Shown: positions 12,201 to 22,800 of the stretch, one piece after another | How positions within the stretch are numbered: position 1 is the first letter of the stretch | How the letters are laid out: the number at the start of each line of letters is the position of its first letter | Assembly (NCBI GenBank): GCA_026413225.1 | Contig: CM048557.1 | Coordinates: 68,190,987-68,254,986, forward strand | Length of the DNA stretch: 64,000 nucleotides | Source of the DNA: Otis tarda | Taxonomy: Eukaryota; Chordata; Aves; Otidiformes; Otididae | Reading direction: 5' to 3' | Program-made: the position numbers and the translations under genes | Notes under the pieces: model-generated | Database searches by the model: none | Told to the model about the DNA's origin: nothing | Seen by the model: the letters and a program-made list of their open reading frames with translations, nothing else

Positions 12201-12726
12201 CCCCCTCCAGCTGGAAGCTCTCAAAACTTCAGTCAAATCTAAGCAGATTACAAGAAACACTTAAGGGCTTGCAGTGCTTGGAGGAAATCATCTCTCCTTG
12301 GAAGGCTGTCTCTGTGACTCTGCCTCCCCCAAAAAAAAAAAAAAAAAATGCACTGAGGGAGCTGGTTGCGGATTGTACAGGGCAAATTTCTTTCCACTTC
12401 TTCTGCAGGTGCTCAGACCAATCTTTTAGCTGCCTCTGTTCTGAAATGCACGTAGAGGGTGAGGAAAAAAAAAAAAAAGCCATCCCAAGTGTCACTTCTC
12501 TCTTTTATCCCCAGGGACGGTGTGATAGCCATCGATAAAGAAACTGGCTCCTTTACCGACGAGTATCTTCCAGAGCAGCGATCGCACCTCTATGGGATAA
12601 CTGCAGTTTATCCCTACTGCCCTGGAGGTAAAAATATAACCAGCCCCCTCCCCTCTTCGTTGTCTGACAGTGGTCATGCGTTTGACACGCTAAAGATATC
12701 CATTTCTCTCTGCAGCAAGGAAATAG
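237..12726 (+). CDS. NID2: Nidogen-2, 22 coding exons, complete
   Basis: Secreted basement-membrane glycoprotein that links laminin and type IV collagen networks. Exons with canonical GT..AG borders: 237-422, 1338-1649, 4101-4333, 4575-4975, 5563-5712, 5791-6036, 6238-6438, 6558-6776, 7100-7243, 7526-7654, 7747-7890, 7982-8101, 8183-8425, 8841-9077, 9211-9432, 9556-9725, 10271-10400, 10602-10773, 11289-11446, 11733-11856, 12515-12627, 12716-12726. They sum to 4065 bp, 1354 aa plus stop, against about 1375 aa in human. The ATG at 237 is chosen because it opens a signal peptide ([16 protein letters not shown]); the in-frame ATG at 111 would bury that peptide behind a basic extension. Order: signal peptide, NIDO, short linker, EGF, G2 barrel, four EGF, three thyroglobulin-1, YWTD propeller. 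The protein ends PYCPGARK, close to human PYCPTGRK. Oddities are the third thyroglobulin module, an RGD in EGF 2 and a short linker. Converges on RTRAF. Confidence 0.97.
649..1035. repeat. C/T-rich minisatellite in NID2 intron 1
   Basis: Tandem degenerate units built on CCCCTCCCCATTTCCC and CCCCTCCCCGTTTCCC, about 16-26 bp each, filling most of intron 1. They create long spurious proline/phenylalanine open frames in several frames. The transcript strand is almost pure pyrimidine plus short T runs. Confidence 0.9.
1788..1993 (+). mobile_element. CR1 LINE 3' fragment in NID2 intron 2
   Basis: 5'-truncated CR1. It ends with the end-of-ORF2 segment (CACTGGAACAGGCTGCCC, then CATCCCTGGAGGTGTTCAAA), the TTGGACTTGATGATCTTGGA 3' UTR motif and a terminal TTCTGTGATTCTATG octamer-type tail. 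It belongs to the same 3'-end subtype as the copies at 32033 and 56198. Confidence 0.9.
5283..5515 (+). mobile_element. CR1 LINE 3' fragment in NID2 intron 4
   Basis: Contains the CR1 motifs CCCAGGTTGCCCAGAGAGG, GGAAACATTCCAGGCCAGG and CCTTCCAACCCAAACCATCC, and a tandem ATTCTGTG tail ending at about 5515. It ends only about 48 bp before the acceptor of NID2 exon 5 (5563). Its 3'-end subtype (AACCCAAACCATCC) is shared with the copies at 17450, 34964, 39352, 44673 and 50300. Confidence 0.9.
5563..6776 (+). other. NID2: NID2 exons 5-8: EGF module 1 and G2 beta-barrel
   Basis: Exon 5 is a six-cysteine EGF-like module ([16 protein letters not shown] to CLPE, about residues 378-427). Exons 6-8 (about 428-649) are the nidogen G2 domain, an 11-stranded GFP-like barrel that in nidogens binds perlecan and collagen IV. 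Clear family strings are [58 protein letters not shown] and ELYHY. N-glycosylation sequons NVT, NQT and NVT are visible in exons 7 and 8. All these introns are phase 1. Confidence 0.93.
7100..8101 (+). other. NID2: NID2 exons 9-12: EGF modules 2-5
   Basis: Four consecutive EGF-like modules, one per symmetric phase-1 exon (about residues 650-828). Modules 3 and 5 open with DVDEC, the calcium-binding EGF signature, and have the matching consensus GSYRC/GSFSC. Module 2 contains the tripeptide RGD (bases 7219-7227, residues 690-692) at the end of its third disulfide loop, in GYRGDGRGC. Introns are only about 80-320 bp. Confidence 0.94.
8183..9432 (+). other. NID2: NID2 exons 13-15: three thyroglobulin type-1 modules
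   Basis: Each exon encodes one thyroglobulin type-1 repeat with the diagnostic PQCD and CWCV cores: 8183-8425, 8841-9077 and 9211-9432 (about residues 829-1062). Exons 13 and 14 encode nearly the same protein from LYPRAV to the last Cys. Exon 15 ([20 protein letters not shown]) is clearly the orthologue of the second human module. Human NID2 has two modules, so one of exons 13/14 is an added tandem duplicate. The exons are symmetric (phase 1-1), so duplication keeps the frame. Confidence 0.93.
9556..12726 (+). other. NID2: NID2 exons 16-22: YWTD (LDLR class B) propeller, G3
   Basis: Exon 16 carries a Pro-rich linker, then GTFLLYAQ-like and [12 protein letters not shown]. Exons 17-21 carry the YWTD blades ([39 protein letters not shown]), the laminin gamma-1 binding surface in nidogens. 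The last coding exon supplies only 11 coding bases. Reading straight through the exon-21 donor at 12628 would instead append a non-conserved tail of about 75 residues, so the spliced form is preferred. Confidence 0.93.
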
Positions 12727-13445
12727 TAACTGCTGTTTCGAGAAACAACAATCTTTGCACCCAAAGGAACTTCAGACCCAGAAATCTGTCACTGCATGCA
12801 ACTCAAGGGGGGAAAGCCCTTAACCAAGGCCAACGAAGCGCCCTACGCTCCTGCCAAAGATGATCAAGTATTCTTTGAAGTTATACCTCAAGGCTTTACT
12901 ACTGTATTTTTTTTAAAAAAGTGAAAAACATGGATATATTACAAAAAAAAATGGTCCTGCGAATCTTAGGCCATGACTCTAACTCTTGCTTATGCAAGCA
13001 AATTTAAAATGTACCTTTTCTTATTCAAATATTTTATTTTATTGGAAGAAGAATTTTTTTTTAATAGCTATGACAATCTGACCAACAGGTTCTTTTACCC
13101 AAAACCCAAACTGGATGCAGTATCTCACTGGGTCTAAGTGATCTACAGCCCTGAAGACAGAGACTGTACGTGCTCCAGCAGTGCGCGGAACCGTTACGTG
13201 ATACGGCCAAGGCATTGAAGTCTGTCCAGAAGACAATCCTGTCTTTTCACCGCTGCCTCGATGCATGTCTTTTAGTATTTATATTAGAAGGATATGCTAG
13301 AAGTGATCTGTTCATGCTTGTTGGTTCTTCTAAAGTGCCTTCACAGACCAATACATGTGCAGAAATACCATTTATGTTGTAACGCTTCACTTTTTCTAGG
13401 TTACTTCAATAATTGAATAAAATGGTTGGTTGAAGTTTCCCTTTG
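12727..13445 (+). other. NID2: NID2 3' UTR
   Basis: AT-rich sequence after the NID2 stop (TAG at 12724-12726), running to the first consensus poly(A) hexamer at 13416-13421. The end is inferred from the hexamer and is not observed directly. Confidence 0.6.
13416..13421 (+). terminator. Poly(A) signal AATAAA of NID2
   Basis: Canonical AATAAA about 690 bp after the NID2 stop, followed within 30 bp by a T/G-rich stretch (GGTTGGTTGAAG, then GTTAGTTTTT) resembling a downstream element. Confidence 0.6.
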
Positions 13446-13569
13446 GAGTTAGTTTTTAAATATTTCAGCCGGAGGGTAGACCGCGGAAAGGCAGCAGGCA
13501 AGGCAGGAGCTCAGCAAGAGAGGAATCTGCAGTGCCTTTACGCAACACGCGCCTCTCCCCACCAAGCCA

Positions 13570-13806
13570 AAGAATGAAAAAGAAAAAAGTTTTATTTGCC
13601 AACTCAGAACAATTTGTCTCTTTTCCCCAACTTCATTTATTTAAAGAAAAAAAAAAAGATAATTCATTAGAAGTCAGAATTCAATTCCCTGTTTTCTTTC
13701 AAAACAGTGAAATAATACCATTTCAAACTGCATGCCAGAGTTGTGCAGAGCTGTACGTAGTTCCTAACTGTACTAAATACACAAGAGACTAAAAGCTTTT
13801 ATCTGT
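13570..13806 (-). other. RTRAF: RTRAF 3' UTR
   Basis: Short A/T-rich UTR after the RTRAF stop (13807-13809, minus strand). Two AATAAA hexamers are present on the minus strand, at 13636-13641 and 13591-13596. The UTR end is inferred to fall about 20 bp past one of them. Confidence 0.55.
13591..13596 (-). terminator. Poly(A) signal AATAAA of RTRAF (distal)
   Basis: Minus-strand AATAAA about 210 bp after the stop codon. A second hexamer lies at 13636-13641. Either would end RTRAF within roughly 130-180 bp of the NID2 cleavage site, facing it. Confidence 0.5.
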
Positions 13807-16800
13807 TCATCTCCCGACTTTCCCCAGTCTGTGGTCCGTCTTGGGATCGGCAATGATCGCCTGAACTGCTACGATGGCTTCGTTGATTTTTGTTTGCAGC
13901 TCCCGGAGCTCCTCTATATGCAGCAGCCGGAGAATCTGGGCAGCTTCATTGAGAACAGCATCTGGGGGAGTTGCAGAAAGAGAAGTCACTGATAGGAAGG
14001 TCTTAAGAAAAAAGCTTAACCTAAGTTAACGCTCTGCACTTCATTCATGCTTGTGGTTTTCATACTTGACACAGGAAACAGCTTTCCCTGCTGCTAGAGA
14101 GGGACAGAGCACTCTGCGAAGCCTCACTCGGCTTCCTGCAGCGCAGCCAAGTCGTGTCGGTATGAAGCGTTCCGAGTCCCCATTTAGGCGTACGCGGGGC
14201 AAAAGCAAAGCCAGACAAGCGGAGTCCCGGGTCATCTGGCTATTCCTTAGAAAAATCATCTAGCAGGTCACGCCAACTTGCGCTGCCTCGGATTTTAGGT
14301 AAATAAACAGCTAAAAGAGAGGGAAAGAGGCAGAGAGGTCCTCTGCTGGCAGAAGCAAGATTTACAAACCAACAGTAACGAGCCGCATTCCTTCCGCTCG
14401 CAAACGTGGCTGCCATTAAAAGCTGTTATTTAAACACGACTCTGAAACAACATATTCCACAGCTAAGATTTATGCTTTTCTGTTCCAAAACAAAATGCTC
14501 CGAAGTGCTCGTAAATAACGGGCTGGGAGGGGGCAATTCTTTCCACTACGGGCTTTTTTTACTGTACGCGTAAGCTACGTCTTTGACAGTAACGCACTTC
14601 GTCAAAGGCGAGCCTCGCTATTTAAAAGTAACATTAAGAGAACCGCTTACCTCCTGTGTCAAATCCAAGAATGTGCTTTTCTAAAGCAACAGGCAAACCC
14701 TTTAAAAAGAAAAAGCAGGTTCAGATGTCATTAGAAATGTCATTTTGCACATTTGGAAAACAAAATCAAGCATTACAGCAGGTAACTCCGGAGGAGAGGA
14801 GACAAATTTTTGCTTATATAGACATGTGTGACAGCTTCAAAAAGTCATCGCGCTCGATTACGCGGGTGCCTTTGTGTCCTGAAAGGTCAAACCCAGAGTA
14901 TTAATAAAGAAAAAAATCTTCACACTTAATAATTCCTACGTGTCAAGCGAACCCCATTGGATACACGCTGTCCGCATTCGATCCTTAAAAGGCTAACAAC
15001 AGCACGGCAGGAGAACACCCGATCCAGCAACATCGCTACCCAGACAAACAAAAAGCACGCACAAACTAGGCTTGCTTAAAAACTAATTGCCTTTACACAG
15101 CTGCCGGTTTTCAAAGCGCTGGCCCATTTGAGAGAGAGTTGTAAAAATTCTCTGTAATCTCAAGCACGGAACTCGCACCCTCCATCAACATCCCCAGAAG
15201 CGTTTTCTGAAGAGTTAAGCTTCGGAATAAAGCTTAACACGCAATTTTCTATTCAGACAGTGCAAGGAAAAGTTTTATTGGTGGCCATTTATAAGGCATT
15301 GCTCTCTCTCCTTTACCCTGCCCAGCTGTGGAGGAGCAGTCGTGCTGAACAATCACTCACTAGGTTTCCACACGCACATAAAATTACATTTAAACAATAC
15401 AAATCTCAGCATTTGCCTTTAGTACCTCTGTAACTTTTTTTTAACATTTGCCTTGCGTGACAAAAAACATCTGAGCTCAATACCATTAGTTTCTGCAATG
15501 ATGAGGCTGTAAAAACTTCTAAACAGCGAGGATTTCTTTTAGAGGCTTTTATATACATGTAAAAAAAAAACCTCCCAGTTTATCAAAACAACACAAAGCC
15601 CTGGCTGTGGTCTCATGGCAGGCACGGGGCTGCGCCAGCACCCGCTGCTGCTACAACCACAACAGGCACGTGCTCATTTATTTGAACAGGACATTGAACT
15701 GCCATAAAAAAAAAAAAATTGTCATGTCTTATCTCGAAAACCATACCTTGACAACGCAACAAGATAAATCTCATTTGGTATATTTAAACCACGAGCACAG
15801 CAGTGCAAGTTTCCTCAGCGCAGTCCTCGCACAGAAATGTTCTCTGACTGAAGGATAAGTAGCTTTTTCTCTTTCACCCACTCTGTCCTGATACTGCCAA
15901 GAATGCAACCCATGACTTTTTGTCTATTAAGTCATCTGCCGTGCAGCAGTCAGACATCCATAACCTGTTTCCAGGGACAAGGTTTAATATACAAATTAGC
16001 ATTCCTAATGAGAATACGCTCCCAAGGACATTAGCACGTTCAGCGACACCGTGACATTTCAACCTCAGACTTTGAGGAGATATCAAATATGAAGAACTCT
16101 TTGTCATGGAAGAAAAAAAATCCACTGTTCCTCAAAGCAGCTGGTTCTGCCAAACACACAGAAAATCCCGCTTTGATCCCTGCGTGTCAGCAGTGCAGCT
16201 CTGTAAACAACAACTAAAAGCAGCTTTTTATTAACATTAGTGACAGAACCTAAAATGACTACAGCTGTTTTCGTATTTCCCTGCTCTTTTAACGGTTTTA
16301 CGGATACAGAAGACCAAAGCTTTGATTTACGGTTCCAACGCTTCTGGCAATTACTACACTGCTATCACAGCACGTGCGACTGCCACTTCGTAAACACCGT
16401 AAACACCGTAAACACCGTTATGACAAGAAGCGAAGCACGGACTGTTCTGAGCAGCTGCCACAAAAGATGTCGGGACTTGCTGTCTTTGACCAGACGCAGC
16501 TCCTTTAGCAGGGACACTTCTAAGGACACGCCTGCAGGGAATGAGAGGCTGCCTTCCCCTGGCTGCACCTGAGACCCAACGCCAGCAGCTGCCGTGCCAA
16601 ACGCCGGAGAGAAGAGCTGGAGAGCTGGGATGTTTAAGGAATGACAACTGAAAAACCACAGTCATCCCCTGGAACATCTTACAAACGGACAGCTCGTGGT
16701 TCGAAAATACTTCTGCAAAATCTGAGGTTTAAGTGCGGAAGTTTCCTTCGCAGTTTCTTTTTGGGGAAGGGAGGAGCCGGATGTCCAACATCCCATTCCT

Positions 16801-19800
16801 CAAACACATTACGAGGTGCACATAAAAAGCAAAACACTCCATACAAGGAATGTTTCAACCAGCTTACGCAGCCAACACTGTCGATTCCAAGGAAGAGCCA
16901 GGTCACACGTTTCTTCTCGTACTGCAGGCCTGCTGCACTGAACAGTAAGTAAATAACGAAGGAGAACAGCTACCCACATGATATATCACACAGGTATGGG
17001 TATTTGCATTCAACCAAAACAAGAAGAGCTCTGTACGCTCTCCAAAATCCTCTGAGTCTTTCAGAATCAGGATGGCAAAGAGAAGTTTCCACCACCCTCC
17101 TAAACAAAGTGTTTAAACAGAACTGGTTTTGACCGAGACGGCAGTCGTTTACGCCCACGCTCCTCTGCTCAACACGGAATAATTAACACCAGACTCGTGA
17201 CACAAACCTCCTTGGACTGACTGGCCTTCGCTATGGCGTCCTGCGTCAAGCGCTCTTGAACCAAAATGCGAATCGCCTAAGGAAAAACATTTAAAGGCAA
17301 GAGTAATTAATTTATGTCTTGATGCATTTCTCAGCAATTCCAAGGGAAAAGGAGCCAACCCAGCATAACCTCAAACCCACAGTTCTGTGAAAGACTTTTT
17401 GGAAAACTCTTTCAGACCTTAAACCTTCTCAAATAGCACTATGCAACTGGAGCAGGTTGCCCAGAGAGCTGGTGGATGCCCCATCCCTGGAAACATTCCA
17501 GGCCAGGTTGGCCGGGGCTCTGAGCAACCTGATCCGGTTGGAGACATCCCTGCTCCTTGCAGGGGGGTTGGACTGGGTGGGCTTTGAAGGTCCCTTCCCA
17601 CCCAAACCATCCTGTGATTCTAGGTGTGGCACTCAGGGGCATGGCTTAGTGGTGGACTCGGCAGCGTTACTTTTATGGTTGTACTCGATGATTTAAAGAT
17701 CTTTTCCAACCTAAACCATTGTGTGATTCTATGACTCCAGAATGAGCTGACGGCCATCCCAAAGCAGCAGCACCATTCTTATTTTTCTGAGCTCGTACGC
17801 CTTTAATGCTGCAGCAATACAGCTTCTTCAGGAGGAATTCCTGCTATCGGCATGTTTTGGTAGGCGCTGAACCACCTTCCACATGCAGAGAAGCCTGGAG
17901 CAAGGCTTCCCACCCAGGTTTTTAAAAAGTCTGAGAGAAGAAAGGAACTATTTTTAGCCACGGGAACAAGAACAGCCTTGATTTTAACAATCCTGCCGCT
18001 CATCTGTTTTTACTGGCTCCAGTACATAGCATGAAATCGTACTGGAGCTATCAGTTACTGATACCTACAGATGTAAGTGTCTCTAAAAATAACGGAAGGA
18101 ATACCATGCGGGCAGACTTTCACCAGAAAGAACTGGATCTGTCAAACACATTCCTCAGACTTTCCCTGACGAGCAGCCAAATGTCACATAAGCAGTCTCA
18201 CTGCCTCATGCTTCTCTCCAAAGATTTCTCCTGAGTTTGGTCATGATGCAAGTTGAGACGATACTAGAAAGTTGCCACTGAACGCTTCTAGAAATCTTTC
18301 CAACTGAAAGGAGTGGCGCAGACAAAAGACTGATTTCATGAGGAGTTGAACTTTAAATTCCAGCAGTGAAACCAGACATTGCAGAAGAGAATTCTGAGTG
18401 CCTTTTGGGTTAGAAAAAGGATATCCGACTGTGTTCCACAGATGCTTTCTGATCAACTCACCAGATTTAAATTAACAAAATGGGACTCCGAATATCTCCC
18501 TGCTCACTGTGGCCAAGGTCTGGCCAGATGTCTGCAGCACCCTTTGTCCTTCCCTGAGCATCCATTCCAGAGCGTCCAAGCCTGAACAGGGATCGTAACT
18601 TCTCTGCACGCGCACTGCACACCTGCTTACTGTGGTGCAGAATTAAGAGTTTCACCGACATTCTAATACCATGAAGCCCTGAAAACCAGCACTGCTGTTT
18701 CATGTAACGCGAATTGCCATGGCAGGAATCTATTCTCACTGTGATTAAAAGAAAATTCAGGCTGGTGGTTTTGTCCAGCCACTTCTGTTTGAAAAAAAAA
18801 AGTGAGACTAGAAACGTAGAAACAGTGACAGAAATGTAAATATATTTATGCAGAAAGCATATTCTGCTCTCTGAGTCGCTAGTTCCAAATCAGATGAACC
18901 CAGATAAAGTTTGCCAGCCTCAAGACAATCCTGTAGGAAGACCTGAAGGAACTTTGGTTATGCTGCAGATCCTCAGCATCGCCACTCACAGGGTCTCTCC
19001 TCTCTCTACCCAACATCCCTTTTCACTGATATTTTTCAGGGTTTGGGGTTTGATTTATGAGATCTCCATTACTCTTCAAAGATTGATGAAGGGTTCAAAG
19101 GCTGTTCTGGGAAGGCAAAAAGAGGATATGGACTGGAGAGAATGAGAAAGTGGCTGATGGGACAACTGCAGGCCGTCATTTCCTTAAGAAAGCAGGCTAG
19201 CATGATAATACTGTTTAAGTATACCTGTTACGGACTTACACACACTATATAAACTTCAATACCCACAGCATTTAGTTTCTCCAAAATAAGTTTAGCAAAT
19301 ATCACAGCTACTGTCATCAATATACCTTACTGTTTTTCCAGTGAAATGAGTTTATTTTGGTGCAAAAAAACCCTAAGTTTATTTCTGTATTACGACAGGA
19401 TCAAGTAGGAACCCAGGATTACTACCGTCTCAGCAAGTACAGTACCTAAAGAACACAGTAGAGGTTCAACCCCAAATTTACAGATAACTAGAGTTCCACC
19501 ACTAAGTCATAAAGTCGTTAAAAAGATGCTTTAGAAAATTAATTAGCCTAGTTACTGCACTTAAAAGCCATGATTAGTTGTCAAGACTAAATTAAACTGA
19601 CTTCAGTAATGACAAGGAGGAGGTAGCTTCTAACTGTGGCTCCTCCCTAGGAAATTCATTTCAAAACATCCGCTGCATCACTTTGTCTCTGTGTTTTCCA
19701 GCAACTCTTAATTTCTAGCACTGGAATATCATCTTCTCCTTTGAGTGTGTTCCTCACTATTTCTGAGATTCATTAAAAACACATGGAGCAGTACTTCAGC

Positions 19801-22800
19801 TAACCCAGAGCACTGCAAATTCAGAACAACAGTTCTCACTGTTAGAATTCCAGGAACTGTTTACCAAGATAATTATCCCTCCATTAATTTCCACGATTTA
19901 TCCTCTGTTTTCTGATTTGCTTGAAAGGGCACATCCAGGATGAGTTTTACTTTCTGTTTGTGCCTAAAAAGTCAATAGTTATCAGTGACCATGCACCACA
20001 AGCTATTGCACACATCCCAGCCACTGGGGAAAAGAAGGAAGACAGGAAGTCTGAAAGCTGTGAAACTCACCTTAAGCATCACCAAGTAATCATCGTGTCG
20101 CTGAATCTGAAGAAGATTAGCTAAAGCCATCACTCCAGCCTTGAAATCGGGATTATTCACTGTAAAAAATAATCATCATTATTAGAAATGGATGTTAGTT
20201 TAACTGGCTTCAAAAGACACAATCAGCTTCCTGACCCCACGGTACCGGATCGCTTTCGTGAATGGGCAAGGCCGTGGATACACAGCAGCGAGCAAACGCT
20301 TAGTCTGGCTAAAAAAACCACTCAAAACGTGCCCTAGGCTTCGTAGCCGGGTTGCAGAACACCATCCAAGCACAAACAGCATTGTTTTCAATGCCAAAAG
20401 CACTGCCTATGTCCTACTGCACAAGAAATCTGTGTTACGTCTTTAAAAATTAAGCCAGTTTCATGACAACATTCTCTTTTAGAAATTTTTATCGCTGCAG
20501 AGCAAAACTGTGCCTGCTGGGTGAGGGCAGGACCAATTCCTGGCTGTCTTTTTGTAGAAGGAGCAGTGAGAGAAGACTTGGGGGATTTAGGGCTAATTTT
20601 AGTAGCTGTTTTCCACCACTTTCATTTATTGTGAATGTGCCTAGCAGCCAAGAAGACTACGATTATGACAGAGGTACAGCTGGGAAAAACCGAGCCAACA
20701 TGTAATAGGTGACAGTATTGATGTAAACAGTCCACCATCACATTTCCTTAGCTTTTTTTTTTTTGTTAAGAGTTTACAGTCAGAAGGTATCTTGCTATTT
20801 CACCCTAACCCACAGTAAGTACTCGTGTTTTATAGAGCTCTCTGCAAAGATTTTAAGGTAAACACCCTTCAGCTGCCTCCTCATTGCCTGGTAAGAGCCC
20901 TCCCAACTTACTCGTATCTGACCAGTTCTCTGGGCACCTCCTTCTGCTGGGAAAGATTCTCCCCTCTGCCCTTTTTCCCAACAGGAAAAGCTCTACATCA
21001 GCACGCACCCAGAGACCTGGGATTCACACGGAGGAATTCCTCTTTCCTTTAGCTGGAATGCAGACAAGTGCCAACAACTCAAGACACTGTTCACAGAGAA
21101 GCAGTCTGAGCCAGCAGTAACAGAATATATAAACCCTGCATTCCTAAACCTTTAAACGGGGCTTTTCAAAGTTTTACGTATCATAGTACTAAAACAACTT
21201 AAAATCCCAAAATAAATAAATCTTAAAATAAAACCTTAAAATAAAGAACAGCACACAGGCCGTGGAACACAGGCACGTACGATGCACCCGTACGGTAGGT
21301 TGCTGCACACTTACCGTCCAAGTTAATCAGCGGTTCTGCATTTTTGGCTGTGTTGTCGGTATTTTTAGCGCCATCAGGGGTAGAATCCTTATACTTATCA
21401 GCTGTTGAATTAAAAAGCAAACATGAACACCGTTAGAGCTAATGACAAAGAGTCGTAGTTTGCGATAGTTGGATTTTTGGGGTGTGGCAATTGCCCAAGA
21501 GCCTCCTGGGCTTATACGCTGAGATTCTGGAGCTCCAGCGCAGCATTATGCTCTTGATTCAGGCTCTTCCTACAGCCTTCATCCCAGCAGGCTGAACAAG
21601 CTGCGCCTCACAGCTCCATTTCTAAAAAAATCCATCCGTTCAACTAGCATTGGCCCTCCGCCTCCATCAGCGGCACACGCAGAGCTCAAGAACTACAGAC
21701 TGAAGTCTGTTCCGACCAGAAAGTAAAACATTTCCAGTGAAGGGATTGTTTTATAGACTTCAGCGCTCATCTACGACCCACACAAGGGTTTTTCCAAGAC
21801 TTTTGAGGATGGGATCTCCTGGCTCCTCCATCTTCATGTACCCTTGAGTCCCAGGCAGTTCATTTTCTCCATCACGAGGGAGTGAGCACCAGCTCTACAG
21901 ATTGCAGGTATTTATATCCCACCCCTGTCCTGGGCAGGGCTCAGTCCTGCAGGAATTCAAGGCAATGGAAGCCAGTTCTCTGGCTACGACAACGGTAACG
22001 AAACTGCTGCTGGCTGCTGAGATTTAACTCCACTTTTTCCTAACCTTGCCCTAGTTCCCAAGGGTTCGGGATCTACTCTCTGTGAAACAAGGGTCTAAGA
22101 ATAACTTACTTGAATAAACGTAGTACTAAAGAAAACACATTTAATACACTTTAGAGTAAGTTCTCACAAAGGCAATCCCACAGGGAGAAGGGTATAAATA
22201 TAGACAATGGGTTTTACTATATCCAGAAATAAAGTAGTAAATACAAATATGCTACCACACTGTCCCATGGGAGCTGAGCTGAAGAGAAACATCTGAATAC
22301 GGTGTAAAATTAAGCAGATGAAACTGTATTTCTTAAGAAAACAATATATACTTTTGACATTCTCTTAACTTCATAAAATTAAACAGAAAGACACATTTCT
22401 CTGTCATTTTGAAGTATTAAATTCACCCATACCATGATCTCCATACTCAAGCCTAACCGCCAAGCCAAGAAGCCAGTCCACCGTTTCTTGTCGTTCTTGT
22501 ATTTTGAAAGGACAGTTTACATCTTTCATGTACTGCGGAGTAGAAAGAGGAGAAAAAAAGAAAAAAAATGTTATTGACCTGTATGAATTACTGAGGAGCA
22601 CAGAACTGGTTTGTAAATAGTCACTCTCCCACAGACCTTACAGTTGTTAGAAGACAGTTACTAACAAGAACCATCACTGAAATGTCCTGCTGCAACATCT
22701 GATCCATCTGAGATATTTTGGAGCGCTCCAATGCGCCGCTAACTCGACTCTGCCATTTAGTAACGGCACTTGCTTTTTTTAACCAGTGTTATTCAGGTTA

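Noticed and set aside
12628-12862. Unspliced C-terminal extension of NID2 past exon 21
   Set aside because: A consensus donor at 12628 and an acceptor at 12714-12715 give the ending ARK-stop, matching the human terminus. The read-through tail has no similarity to nidogens.
22404-22601. Small minus-strand frames such as this one, and those at 21223-21420 and 23987-24172, as separate small genes
   Set aside because: They are RTRAF exons with intronic read-through at each end; splice sites and protein continuity assign them to one gene.
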